Origin: Acidobacteriota bacterium
GTDB lineage: Bacteria > Acidobacteriota > Terriglobia > Terriglobales > Acidobacteriaceae
Assembly: GCA_021780315.1 (NCBI GenBank)
Contig: JAJXYY010000041.1
Coordinates: forward strand, 124,001 to 188,000
Direction of reading: 5' to 3'
Length of the DNA: 64,000 nt
In this document: in pieces, positions 9,411 through 17,923 of the stretch
Layout of the letters: every line of letters starts with the position of its first letter
Numbering within the stretch: the first letter of the stretch is position 1
Translations under genes and position numbers: made by a program
Notes under the pieces: generated by a model
What the model saw: the letters and a program-made list of their open reading frames with translations, nothing else
Told to the model about the DNA's origin: nothing
Databases searched by the model: none

Positions 9411-10340
9411 ATGGCCAAGCAGGATGAGACCGGGTTTGCGGTGAAGCATGAGGCTGGGCTGGAGGTTGGGACTGAGTCTGGGATCGAGCCTGCACCCGAG
9501 TATGCGTCGGAGGTGGTGGAAGAGTTTATGGAGCAGGCGGCGCTGCAGAATGAAGCAGCGGCGGAGGCGGTTCTGGAGGTTAGAAACAAGCCGGGCTCGT
9601 ATATCTCTTTTGAGCATGTGTCGAAGTCGTTCGGAGACCTGGTGGTGCTGGACGATGTAAGTTTTTGCGTGAATTCGGGGGAGACACTGTGCATACTGGG
9701 GCGCAGCGGTGTGGGCAAGTCGGTGGCTTTGCAGATGCTGATGGGATTTTTGAAGGCGGATGGTGGCGTGATCCGGGTGGCGGGCGAGGACATCTGCGGG
9801 ATGAAGGAGCAGGAGTTGCAGCGGATACGCCAGAAGGTGACGATGGTGTTCCAGAACGGTGCTCTGTTCGACTCGATTTCGGTGGGGGAGAATGTTGCGT
9901 TTCCACTGCGTGAGCGGGGGGACATGGAAGAGGACCAGATTGAGCAGGTGGTAAAGGGATTGCTGGAGATGGTGGGGGTGGCGGGTATGGAGAGTCTGCT
10001 GCCATCGGACCTGTCGACCGGGATGAAGCGCTCAGTGGCGATTGCCCGGGCGCTGGCGTCGCAACCGGAGGCGGTGTTGTATGACGAGCCGACGACGATG
10101 GTCGATCCGTTGATGGCGCATCTGCTGGGGGACCTGATCGAACGTTTGAAGCAGCAGTTGCATCTGACCAGTATTGTGGTGACGCACGATATGAAGTTTG
10201 CAAAGAAGCTGGCGGACAGGGTGGTGTTTTTGCATCAGGGCAAGGCACGGTTTTTCGGGACCATGGAGGAGATGGAGCAGAGTGACGACGTGGTTCTGGA
10301 GGAGTTTCTGCGGCTGGACGCATTGGTACTACCCGTTTAG
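9411..10340 (+). CDS. mlaF: MlaF-type ABC transporter ATPase (lipid asymmetry / Mce system)
   Basis: A 309-residue ATP-binding subunit. Residues 1-60 are an acidic, Glu-rich extension not usual in the family. The ATPase core starts at ISFEHVSKSFGDLVVLDDVSF. Walker A is GRSGVGKS (K103), the Q-loop FQNGALFDS with VGENVAFPLRE, the signature LSTGMKRSVAIARAL, Walker B VLYDEPTTMVDP and the H-loop VVTHDM. NGALFDSLSV/ENVAFPLRE is characteristic of MlaF/Mkl, which powers phospholipid movement between inner and outer membranes with MlaE permease and MlaD. No mlaE or mlaD gene is adjacent, so its partners must lie elsewhere. Confidence 0.85.
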   Translation: MAKQDETGFAVKHEAGLEVGTESGIEPAPEYASEVVEEFMEQAALQNEAAAEAVLEVRNKPGSYISFEHVSKSFGDLVVLDDVSFCVNSGETLCILGRSGVGKSVALQMLMGFLKADGGVIRVAGEDICGMKEQELQRIRQKVTMVFQNGALFDSISVGENVAFPLRERGDMEEDQIEQVVKGLLEMVGVAGMESLLPSDLSTGMKRSVAIARALASQPEAVLYDEPTTMVDPLMAHLLGDLIERLKQQLHLTSIVVTHDMKFAKKLADRVVFLHQGKARFFGTMEEMEQSDDVVLEEFLRLDALVLPV

Positions 10341-10416
10341 TGGGAGAGCGGAGTGTATGTAAGTTGCTTATTATGAAGAATAATTTGGTTGGTAGATTAG
10401 ACTTTAGTTAATACTT

Positions 10417-10430
10417 TGCAAATATTTGCA
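10417..10430. promoter_or_regulatory. 14-bp perfect palindrome in an AT-rich gap (candidate operator)
   Basis: TGCAAATATTTGCA reads identically on both strands. It lies in an AT-rich stretch (about 10360-10600) that contrasts with the GC-rich surroundings. The gap 10341-10667 between mlaF and the exopolysaccharide transferase gene has no credible coding frame. A TTGACT at 10554-10559 could be a -35 box, but no good -10 follows at standard spacing. The palindrome is 237 nt upstream of the chosen start. Confidence 0.4.
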
Positions 10431-10667
10431 GGTTGCGTTGCCTGTGTTGGTAACAAGAAAGTATGCTTCTGTTGATACCGCGGGCACTTTCTTTCTGTTT
10501 CGTAGGGGGAAACTTCTTTCTTGCGCACGTGTTTGTCGAGTAGAGTACATAATTTGACTTGCAAGAACTGAATGATTTCGATTCTGCGCTTGGCCAGTTG
10601 AAGTAATTTGGCTGAGTCGGGGATCCTGGAAGCCAAGCCTAATCACAGTGTGAGAGAGGCATTCGCA

Positions 10668-12179
10668 GTGTCGACACCGGAGTATTTAGAACAAGTTATT
10701 GTGTCGGGCAGAAGGCGCGCTGCCGGGGCCAGGAAGCAGACCACGCGCTTTGGGATATTTGAGCGTCCTTCGGTGACCAGTCTGATCTGGGCGACGTTGG
10801 ATTTTGCGACTGCGTTCTCGGCCGGAATTTTGGCGTTGCGGTTTCGCGAGGTACTGCCTGCGGATGCAGCGGCGGTGTCGTTGGTTCCTGATTTATTCCA
10901 TAGCGGTCCTCCTGAGATGGTGTTTTACATTGGCTGGTTTGCGGCCTGCCTGGTGTTTTTCATGCGTTCGTATGGTCTGTACGGGCCGATACAGAATCGA
11001 AGTGGACTGCATGAGCAGCGGATGACGATGCAGGCGATTCTGGTTTCGGGGTTGATCTTGTGTGGGACGCTGTATCTGTTGCGGGGCGTAGGGGTCTCGC
11101 GGGTGCTGGTGGGGTTGCTGATTGGGCTGACGGCGGTGGGGATTTCGGTACGCCGGGCGTTGTGGCGTCAGATGGTGTACAGCCGATATCGGGCGGGGAT
11201 AGAGACGCGGAACGTGATGATTGTTGGTGCGGGGCGCGTGGGTCATGCTTTGCGGAACCATCTGGAGGCACTGCAGCATCTGGGGTTCCGGTTCAAGGGG
11301 TTTATTGCGCTGACGGAGCGTGAGGCGGAACAGGGAGATGCGGATGTAATTGGCGATGTACGGAACTGCCTGTCGATTGCGCGGTCACTGTTCGTGGACG
11401 AGATATTTTTCTCGGTTCCAGCGGACAAGAAGCTGGTGATCGGGATGGTGGAAGAGGCGCGGGAGATGGGAATCGACGTGCGGGTGGTTCCGGACCTCTA
11501 TGACGGGTTGGCGTGGAACGCGCCGGTCGAATACATTGGGCAGTTTCCGACGATTCCACTGCATCGGCGCGAGTTTGCGATTGGGTCGTTTCTGCTGAAG
11601 CGGATGCTGGATATCACGTTGGCATCGCTGGCGCTGGCGGTGGGATTTCCGGTGATGCTGGGGCTGGCGATTGCGGTGCGATTCGATTCCAAGGGACCAA
11701 TTCTGTATCGTGCGCAGCGGATTGGGCGCAAGGGCCGGACCTTTGTCTGCTATAAGTACCGGACGATGGTGGTGGATGCGGAGAAGCTGAAGGCTGATCT
11801 GGAACATATGAACGAACGGGACAGCGTGTTGTTCAAGATCGGGAACGATCCGCGGGTGACAAAGATAGGGCGGATACTGCGGAAGTACTCGCTGGATGAG
11901 TTGCCGCAGTTCTACAACGTTCTGAAGGGCGATATGAGCCTGGTTGGGCCGCGACCACCAATGGCTGCGGAGGTGGAGCAGTATGACTTGTCGCATCTGC
12001 GGCGTCTGGACGTGTTGCCGGGAATTACCGGGCTGTGGCAGGTAGAGGCACGGCAGGACCCATCGTTCGACAGCTATATTTCTCTGGACACGGCGTATGT
12101 GGAGAACTGGAGTGTTTGGCTGGATCTGAAGATTCTGGCCCGGACGGTCGGGGTGGTGGTGAGTGGGACGGGCTCGTAG
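10668..12179 (+). CDS. Undecaprenyl-phosphate glycosyl-1-phosphate transferase (exopolysaccharide priming)
   Basis: An approximately 503-residue polytopic transferase of the WbaP/WcaJ/PssY type that links the first sugar-1-phosphate to undecaprenyl phosphate. Four to five hydrophobic helices come first (from SLIWATLDFATAFSAGI through VLVGLLIGLTAVGI). Next is a nucleotide-binding-like domain (NVMIVGAGRVGHALRNHL) and a further membrane segment (MLDITLASLALAVGFPVML). The catalytic sugar transferase domain has CYKYRTM, KIGRILRKYSLDELPQFYNVLKGDMSLVGPRPP-like sequence and LPGITGLWQVEAR. The GTG at 10668 has AGAGAGG eight bases upstream; a TTG at 10608 would add 20 residues but lacks a ribosome site. 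No glycosyltransferase cluster adjoins it. Confidence 0.9.
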   Translation: MSTPEYLEQVIVSGRRRAAGARKQTTRFGIFERPSVTSLIWATLDFATAFSAGILALRFREVLPADAAAVSLVPDLFHSGPPEMVFYIGWFAACLVFFMRSYGLYGPIQNRSGLHEQRMTMQAILVSGLILCGTLYLLRGVGVSRVLVGLLIGLTAVGISVRRALWRQMVYSRYRAGIETRNVMIVGAGRVGHALRNHLEALQHLGFRFKGFIALTEREAEQGDADVIGDVRNCLSIARSLFVDEIFFSVPADKKLVIGMVEEAREMGIDVRVVPDLYDGLAWNAPVEYIGQFPTIPLHRREFAIGSFLLKRMLDITLASLALAVGFPVMLGLAIAVRFDSKGPILYRAQRIGRKGRTFVCYKYRTMVVDAEKLKADLEHMNERDSVLFKIGNDPRVTKIGRILRKYSLDELPQFYNVLKGDMSLVGPRPPMAAEVEQYDLSHLRRLDVLPGITGLWQVEARQDPSFDSYISLDTAYVENWSVWLDLKILARTVGVVVSGTGS

Positions 12180-12245
12180 GAGCGCGGTTGTATGCGACGA
12201 GGGTTGCACGCGCATTTTGTTGTGCAGACGGGGTAGACTTTAGGG

Positions 12246-13922
12246 GTGAAGATTGCTCTGGCACAGATCAACCCTACGGTTGGGGATTTCGTTGGGAACA
12301 TAGCGAAGATATTGGAGTATGCGTCACTGGCGGAAGGCCTGGGTGCGGCGCTGGTAGTGTTTCCGGAGTTGGCTGTGTGTGGGTATCCGCCGGCGGATTT
12401 TCTGGAGAAGCGGGATTTTGTCGCACGGGCTGAGGCTGGAATTGCGGAAGTGGCTGCCTGGACGGCAGAGGCGGGACGACCGGCGATTCTGTGCGGGTCG
12501 GTGATGGCGACGAACGCGGCGGTGGGTAAGCAGGTGCGCAATGTGGCGGTGCTGCTCTCGGGGGGCAAGGTGAGCTTTGTGCAGCAGAAGATGCTGCTGC
12601 CGTTCTACGACGTGTTCGACGAGCAACGGTACTTCGAGCCTGCGGTGGAGCAGGGGTTGACGCTGGTGGGTGGGCAGCCGCTGGCAATCACGGTGTGCGA
12701 GGATGCGTGGAACGACAAGAGCTTCTGGCCGCGCCGGTTGTATACAGTGGACCCGGTTGATGAACTGATGCGGCAGTGGGAGAAACAGCCGGCTGAGTTG
12801 GCGGGGCAACAGCGGGTGATTCTGAATATATCGGCTTCACCGTTCTGGCAGGGCAAGCCGGAGGTACGGGAGAGGATGCTGGCGGCGCTGGCGGAGCGGC
12901 ATGGCGCGTTTGTGGCGATGGTGAACCAGGTGGGCGGGAACGACAGCCTGGTGTTCGATGGATCGTCTCTGGCGGTGGGTCCGAATGGGACAGTGGTTGC
13001 TCGTGGGGCTGGCTTTGCCGAGGATCTGGTGATCGTGGATACGGACCAGCCGGGTAAAGCAGCAGAGGTGAAGCCGGATGATGTGGCAGCGACGTGGGAT
13101 GCGCTGGTGCTGGGGACACGGGACTATGTGCGGAAGTGCGGCTTCAAGAAGGCGCTGGTGGGGCTGAGCGGAGGAATCGATTCGGCGCTGGTGGCGGCGA
13201 TTGCGGTGGAGGCTCTGGGCGCGGAGAATGTGTTGGGCGTGGGGATGCCGAGCGAGTACTCGTCGCTGGGATCGATTGAAGATGCGCGAGGGCTGGCGAA
13301 GAACCTGGGGATACGGTTCGAGTTGCTGCCGATCCATGAGGTGTTTGGGGCGTATCAGGAGGTGCTGAAGCCTCTGTTTGCGGGGACACCGTTTGGGCTG
13401 GCGGAGGAGAATCTGCAGTCGCGGATACGGGGTGGGTTGCTGATGGCGCTCTCGAACAAGTTTGGCGCGCTGGTGCTGACGACGGGGAACAAGAGCGAGA
13501 TGTCTACGGGCTACTGCACGTTGTACGGCGATATGGTGGGGGCGCTGGCGGTGATTGGCGATGTGATGAAGCTGCAGGTGTATGCGTTGAGCCGGTATGC
13601 GAACCGGGAGCGGGAGGTAATTCCGCTGGCGACGCTGGAGAAGCCGCCCTCGGCGGAGTTGCGGCCGGAGCAGCGGGACACGGATTCGCTTCCCCCGTAT
13701 GAGGTGCTGGACCCGATACTGGAGGCGTATGTGGAGCGGTACTGTTCCGCAGAGCAGATAGCCGAGGAGCAGAGGGTTGACGTTGTGCTGGTGCGGCAGG
13801 TCTTACAGTTGGTGGAACGGAGCGAGTATAAGCGGCAGCAGGCGGCTCCGGTGTTGAAGGTTACGCGCAAATCGTTCGGGATGGGGAGACGATTTCCCAT
13901 TGCGGTCAAAGTTCAGGTGTAA
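12246..13922 (+). CDS. nadE: Glutamine-dependent NAD+ synthetase
   Basis: A 558-residue two-domain enzyme forming NAD+ from nicotinate adenine dinucleotide, ATP and glutamine. The N-terminal nitrilase domain (about 1-260) has the Glu-Lys-Cys triad at E41 (VFPELAVCGYPP), K115 (QKMLLPFYDVFDE) and C151 (ITVCEDAWND), and delivers ammonia. The C-terminal synthetase domain has the PP-loop GLSGGIDSALVAAIA, TTGNKSEMSTGYCTLYGDM, and SAELRPEQRDTDSLPPYEVLD. It starts at GTG 12246 with AGGGG close by. It is followed by an exported thioredoxin-fold gene on the same strand, 43 nt away. Confidence 0.95.
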   Translation: MKIALAQINPTVGDFVGNIAKILEYASLAEGLGAALVVFPELAVCGYPPADFLEKRDFVARAEAGIAEVAAWTAEAGRPAILCGSVMATNAAVGKQVRNVAVLLSGGKVSFVQQKMLLPFYDVFDEQRYFEPAVEQGLTLVGGQPLAITVCEDAWNDKSFWPRRLYTVDPVDELMRQWEKQPAELAGQQRVILNISASPFWQGKPEVRERMLAALAERHGAFVAMVNQVGGNDSLVFDGSSLAVGPNGTVVARGAGFAEDLVIVDTDQPGKAAEVKPDDVAATWDALVLGTRDYVRKCGFKKALVGLSGGIDSALVAAIAVEALGAENVLGVGMPSEYSSLGSIEDARGLAKNLGIRFELLPIHEVFGAYQEVLKPLFAGTPFGLAEENLQSRIRGGLLMALSNKFGALVLTTGNKSEMSTGYCTLYGDMVGALAVIGDVMKLQVYALSRYANREREVIPLATLEKPPSAELRPEQRDTDSLPPYEVLDPILEAYVERYCSAEQIAEEQRVDVVLVRQVLQLVERSEYKRQQAAPVLKVTRKSFGMGRRFPIAVKVQV

Positions 13923-13965
13923 TAGGAATGCTGTGCGCGGAGAGCGGCGGCAGAAGGAAGGGTTG

Positions 13966-14994
13966 ATGTTGAAGATTTCCGGTTGGATGGTAGCGGGATT
14001 GATGACGGTTGCAGGGGTAGCTGGAGCGCAGACGTCCTCCCCGAAGGTTCCGGCGGCAGCGCCGTTGCAGATGGAGTCGCTGGATGCGGCGAGCAAGGCC
14101 GATCCGTTTCCCGCGGTAAATCCGAAGTTTTTTACGGCGGCGACGCCAACGGTGGATACGGTCAATAGCTTTCTGAAGGCGTTGTGGGGCTTCGATCCGA
14201 ATCGCATGTGGCGGGTTGAGGCGATTCAGACGACGCAGGCTCCGAATGTGAGCAAGGTGGTAGTGTTCGTCTCCGAGCGCGGAGCAACTGCGAAGGTGCA
14301 GAACACTGCGTTCTTTGTGCTGCCGGATGGCGCGCATGCCCTGGCTGGCGATACGGTGGTTGCGTTTGGACCGACTCCGTTTGCGGCTACGCGGAAGATG
14401 CTGCAGGAGCGCGCCGATGGACCTACGCGCGGGGCGGCCAGTAAGGATTTTATGCTGGTGGAGTTTGCCGATCTGCAGTGTCCGCATTGCAAGGAAGCGC
14501 AGAGCACGATGGAGCAGTTGGTGAAGGACTTTCCGAATGCGCGGGTGGTGTATCAGAGCTATCCGCTGGTAGATATCCATCCGTTTGCGTTCAAGGCTGC
14601 GGCGTATGGCGTGTGTGTGGCGAAGCAGAAGAACGATGCTTATCCGGCGTATGCGGCTGCAGTGTATGACTCGCAGGCTGCGCTGACTCCGGAGACGGGC
14701 GACCAGACGTTGAAGGATGCAGTGACGAAGGCTGGCCTGGATGCGACTGCGATCGATGCCTGTGCCTCGACGCAGGCGACGAAGGATACGGTGAATGCCT
14801 CGATCAAGCTGGCGCAGGATGCAGGGGTTGACCAGACCCCGACGTTGGCAGTGAACGGCCGGGTGTTGGCGATCTCGCAGATTCCGTACGATACGCTGAA
14901 GACGCTGGTGGCGTTTCAGGCTTCTCTGGACGGGGTGACGGGCGCGACTGGTCCGGGGACGTCGACGTTCAAGGTGCCGACACTGTCGAAGTAG
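13966..14994 (+). CDS. Exported DsbA-like thioredoxin-fold protein
   Basis: A 342-residue protein with a Sec signal (MLKISGWMVAGLMTVAGVAGAQ). A poorly conserved N-terminal region (about 25-150) precedes a DsbA/DsbG-type thioredoxin fold. The active site is FADLQCPHCKEAQ (CPHC, as in DsbA), and QTPTLAVNG is the cis-Pro loop. VYQSYPLVDIHPFAFKAAAYGVCVA is the helical insert. It is probably a periplasmic thiol oxidase or isomerase. AGAAGGAAGGG just upstream supports the ATG at 13966, over the in-frame ATG at 13900 that lies inside nadE. A strong hairpin follows the stop. Confidence 0.86.
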   Translation: MLKISGWMVAGLMTVAGVAGAQTSSPKVPAAAPLQMESLDAASKADPFPAVNPKFFTAATPTVDTVNSFLKALWGFDPNRMWRVEAIQTTQAPNVSKVVVFVSERGATAKVQNTAFFVLPDGAHALAGDTVVAFGPTPFAATRKMLQERADGPTRGAASKDFMLVEFADLQCPHCKEAQSTMEQLVKDFPNARVVYQSYPLVDIHPFAFKAAAYGVCVAKQKNDAYPAYAAAVYDSQAALTPETGDQTLKDAVTKAGLDATAIDACASTQATKDTVNASIKLAQDAGVDQTPTLAVNGRVLAISQIPYDTLKTLVAFQASLDGVTGATGPGTSTFKVPTLSK

Positions 14995-15016
14995 TTGACG
15001 TAGATTGCAGCAGGGA

Positions 15017-15048
15017 AAGGGGAGCACCGCGATGGCGGTGCTCCCCTT
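15017..15048. terminator. Bidirectional hairpin between convergent genes
   Basis: A 14-bp perfect stem (15017-15030 with 15035-15048; core GGGGAGCACCGC) closed by a 4-base loop GATG. It sits between the DsbA-like gene stop (14994) and the AzgA-like gene stop (15057). It is flanked by A-rich sequence on one side and TTCTCTGCGTTT on the other. This is the position and strength expected of a shared terminator, although the U-tract is poor. Confidence 0.75.
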
Positions 15049-15056
15049 CTCTGCGT

Positions 15057-16370
15057 TTATGCGTGTGCGATGTAGAGGAAACGCAGGAGGAAGAGGGTGG
15101 CGAGGAGGTAGAGCATCCAGTCTTCTCGTTTGGCGCGGCCGGTGAGTAGTTGGAGTGCGGCATAGCTGGTGAGTCCGAAGCTGAGGCCGTCGGCGATGGA
15201 CCAAGTGAGCGGGATGGTGACGACGGTGAGGAAGGCTGGGATGGCAATGGGCGGGTTGTCCCACTCGATCGTTCCTAGTCCTGTGAGCATGAGTCCGCCG
15301 ACGAGGATGAGGGCGGGTGCGGTGGCGAAGTTGGGGATGGCTCCAACGAAGGGCGCGAGGAAGAGGGAGAAGAAGAAGAGAATTCCGGTGACGATGGCGG
15401 TTACGCCGGACCGGCCTCCGGCAGCGACACCTGCAGAGGACTCGATGTAGCTGGTGACGGTGCTGGTGCCTGCGAGGGAGCCGAAGACAGTAGCGGTGGC
15501 GTCGGCGAAGAAGATGCGTTCGAGGCGGGGTATGGAGTGGTCAGGGGAGATGAGTCCGGCGCGCTGGGTGACGGCGACGAGGGTGCCGATGTTGTCGAAG
15601 AGATCTACGAAGAGGAAGACGAAGATGATTTCGAAGGCGCCGATGTGGAGGGCTCCGCGGAGATCGAGGTGGAAGGCGGTGTCGCGGATGGCGGCGAGGT
15701 TGAAGGGAGCAGGGTTCCAGTGGACCTGGTGACAGAGGACGCCGAGGAACATGGTGCCGAGGACTCCGATGAGCATGGAGGCGCGGACGCGGAGGACCTG
15801 AAGGACAGCGATGAGGAGCAGGCCGAAGAGAGCGAGGGCGGTCTCCGGTGCGCGGAGGTTGCCAAGGGTGACAGTGGTGGCAGCGCTGGGGACGATGATG
15901 CCAGCGTTGCGGAATCCGATGAAGGCGATGAAGAGACCGATGCCTCCGCCGACGGCGGCGTGGAGTTGGTGGGGAATGGCGGCGACGAGGCGCTGGCGGA
16001 TTCCGGTAAAGGTGAGCAGCAGGAAGATGATTCCAGAGAAGAATACGGCGCCGAGAGCGGCCTGCCAGGGGACGCCCATTTTGAGGACGACGGTGTAGGT
16101 GAAGTAAGCGTTCAGGCCCATGCCGGGAGCGAGTGCGAGGGGGTAGTTGGCGACGGCTCCCATGAGGATAGAGCCGAAGGCTGCGCAGAGGCAGGTGGCG
16201 GCGGTAACGGCAGCGAGGGGCATGCCGGTTTTGGAGAGGATGGAGGGGTTGACGAAGATGATGTAGGCCATGGTGATGAAGGTGGTGAGGCCTGCAAGGG
16301 TTTCGGTGCGCCAGTTGGTTTGGAGTTCAGCGAATCGGAAGTATCGTTCGAGGCTGGTGCGCAGGGGCAA
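15057..16370 (-). CDS. NCS2 family purine permease (AzgA/PbuG type)
   Basis: A 437-residue inner-membrane protein with about 13 hydrophobic segments. It shows the AzgA-type signatures ETLAGLTTFITMAYIIFVNPSIL, ALAPGMGLNAYFTYTV (the NxY substrate loop) and FVDLFDNIGTLVAV, with GTSTVTSYIESSAGVAAGGRSG-type sequence of the second pseudo-symmetric repeat. Proton-coupled uptake of adenine, guanine or hypoxanthine is the known role. The start is TTG at 16370 with GTGGAG about eight bases upstream. It is transcribed divergently from the cupin gene. Confidence 0.9.
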   Translation of the reverse strand: MPLRTSLERYFRFAELQTNWRTETLAGLTTFITMAYIIFVNPSILSKTGMPLAAVTAATCLCAAFGSILMGAVANYPLALAPGMGLNAYFTYTVVLKMGVPWQAALGAVFFSGIIFLLLTFTGIRQRLVAAIPHQLHAAVGGGIGLFIAFIGFRNAGIIVPSAATTVTLGNLRAPETALALFGLLLIAVLQVLRVRASMLIGVLGTMFLGVLCHQVHWNPAPFNLAAIRDTAFHLDLRGALHIGAFEIIFVFLFVDLFDNIGTLVAVTQRAGLISPDHSIPRLERIFFADATATVFGSLAGTSTVTSYIESSAGVAAGGRSGVTAIVTGILFFFSLFLAPFVGAIPNFATAPALILVGGLMLTGLGTIEWDNPPIAIPAFLTVVTIPLTWSIADGLSFGLTSYAALQLLTGRAKREDWMLYLLATLFLLRFLYIAHA

Positions 16371-16431
16371 CGGGCGGCTCCACGGAGATAGGATGAGATG
16401 GTTGTGTACAGCATAGCGTGAGAGGCGAGCG

Positions 16432-16938
16432 ATGACGGCAGAAGACGTGAAGAAATTGCTGGGGTTGCAACCACATCCGGTTGAGGGTGGATGGTTTGTG
16501 CGGACGTATGAGGCGGGGGAGATGATCGCTCCGGAGGCGTTTTCAGATGGGCGCTATGGCGGAGCGCGGCGGACGGGCACGGCGATTTATTACCTGCTGG
16601 AGCCGGATACGTTCAGCGAGATACATCGGCTGAAGTCGGACGAGATCTTCCATTTTTATGCGGGCGATGCGGTGGAGTTGCTGCGACTGTATGCGGATGG
16701 AACGGGCGAGCGGACGGTGATTGGGAACGATCTGCTGGCGGGGGAGAGGCCGCAACTGGTGGTGGAGAAGGGCGTGTGGCAGGGATCGCGACTGGTGGCT
16801 GGGGGGAGTTGGGCGCTGCTGGGGTGCTCCGTCAGTCCGGGGTTTGAGTTTGTTGACTACGACGAGGGCTACTGCGCGGAGTTGATCGCAGCGTGGCCGG
16901 AGTGGGGGACGATGATTGCGGGGTTGACCCGTCGGTGA
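16432..16938 (+). CDS. Cupin-domain protein (DUF985)
   Basis: A 168-residue small cupin. It has LGLQPHPVEGGWFVRTYEA, TAIYYLLEPDTFSEIHRLKSDEIFHFYAGD (cupin motif 1 with H and E metal-ligand candidates) and GCSVSPGFEFVDYDEG (motif 2 region). This is the DUF985/cupin_5 family, structurally known but with no firm biochemical role. Length is typical. It ends 11 bases before the stop of the convergent metallo-hydrolase gene. Confidence 0.85.
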   Translation: MTAEDVKKLLGLQPHPVEGGWFVRTYEAGEMIAPEAFSDGRYGGARRTGTAIYYLLEPDTFSEIHRLKSDEIFHFYAGDAVELLRLYADGTGERTVIGNDLLAGERPQLVVEKGVWQGSRLVAGGSWALLGCSVSPGFEFVDYDEGYCAELIAAWPEWGTMIAGLTRR

Positions 16939-16949
16939 TGGTCACGTGC

Positions 16950-17909
16950 TTAGCGTGTTAAGACTGCTGGTTGAGGGATCTTTTTTACCCCGCGTAGTTC
17001 TTCGTCGGTGCGGAGGATGTCCGGTTGAGCGAAGTCGAAGAAGGCCCATGAGCCGTATTTGGCTTTGACCTGGGGGAGAACTGCTTCGACTAGGGGTTGG
17101 CCCTTGAGGCCGGTAGCCTGGGCTGCGGCGATGGCGGTGCGAAGGAAGACGAGGTAGTCACGGAAGTCGCGGAGGTCGGCGGCGGTGCCGGGGTGGTCGC
17201 CATGGCCGGGGACAAAGGTTGCGGTGGGGTAGTCGGCGAGCAGGGTATTGAGAGTGGCGACCCACTGGTCGGTGGTGGCGTCGATGAGGTTGGGGAGAGT
17301 GTGATTCCAGAAGAGATCGCCGCAGATGACGACGTTGGCGGTGGAGTCGTAGACGACGGTATCGCCACCGGTGTGGCCGGGCATGACGCGGAGGAGAATA
17401 GCGCGGCGGTCGCCGAGGTAGATGGTAGTGTCGCGGGTGTAGGTGACCTGGGGGAGTCCGAGGGTTTCGACGAAGGTGCGCTGTTGCGGGGTAATCTTTG
17501 CGCCGAAGAATTTGAGGTTTTCGGTGTGTTCCCAGGTGCGGACATTCTGGTGGGCGAGGACGATGGCTCCAGCGTTGGCGAAGACCTGATTTCCAGCGAC
17601 GTGGTCGAGGTGGTAGTGGGTGTTGACGATGAAGCGGATGGGTAGCTTTGTCTGACTGTGGATGTCGTCGAGCAGCTTTTGGGCGGCGGTGGGGTTTTCG
17701 AAGGTGTCGACGACGGCGACGCTGTCGGGGCCGATGATGAAGGCGGCGTTGGAGCCGGAGCTGTCGGCCTTGGCTGCAGGGTTATCGATGGCGGCGGAGA
17801 CGCCGTTTGTGAGTGGGATGAGGTTGAACGCAGCGGGGCTTTGTGCGCTGGAGATGGTGGCACAGGAGAGGAGCAGGGCTGCGGATATGGTGAGGATTGG
17901 GCGGTTCAT
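16950..17909 (-). CDS. Exported metallo-beta-lactamase-fold hydrolase
   Basis: A 319-residue MBL-fold protein with a Sec signal (MNRPILTISAALLLSCATISSAQ). The zinc motif is NTHYHLDHVAGN (H98, H100, D102, H103), followed by MPGHTGGDTVVY (third His), ICGDLFWN (bridging Asp) and VPGHGDHPG (last His). The spacing resembles periplasmic MBL proteins related to SoxH or quinoprotein-relay hydrolases rather than proven beta-lactamases. The frame extends upstream to 18320 inside the photolyase gene; the ATG at 17909 gives the signal peptide. It is 14 nt downstream of the photolyase gene stop on the same strand and may be cotranscribed. Confidence 0.83.
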   Translation of the reverse strand: MNRPILTISAALLLSCATISSAQSPAAFNLIPLTNGVSAAIDNPAAKADSSGSNAAFIIGPDSVAVVDTFENPTAAQKLLDDIHSQTKLPIRFIVNTHYHLDHVAGNQVFANAGAIVLAHQNVRTWEHTENLKFFGAKITPQQRTFVETLGLPQVTYTRDTTIYLGDRRAILLRVMPGHTGGDTVVYDSTANVVICGDLFWNHTLPNLIDATTDQWVATLNTLLADYPTATFVPGHGDHPGTAADLRDFRDYLVFLRTAIAAAQATGLKGQPLVEAVLPQVKAKYGSWAFFDFAQPDILRTDEELRGVKKIPQPAVLTR

Positions 17910-17923
17910 CGTTGCTCCGTATT

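Noticed and set aside
10397..10646. Two overlapping minus-strand frames of about 80 codons in the AT-rich gap
   Set aside because: No ribosome site, no family resemblance, and both run into the 5' region of the exopolysaccharide gene. The gap is better explained as regulatory.
13906..15264. A 452-codon minus-strand frame
   Set aside because: It covers the DsbA-like gene in reverse and crosses the terminator hairpin; composition is Arg/His-rich and non-protein-like.
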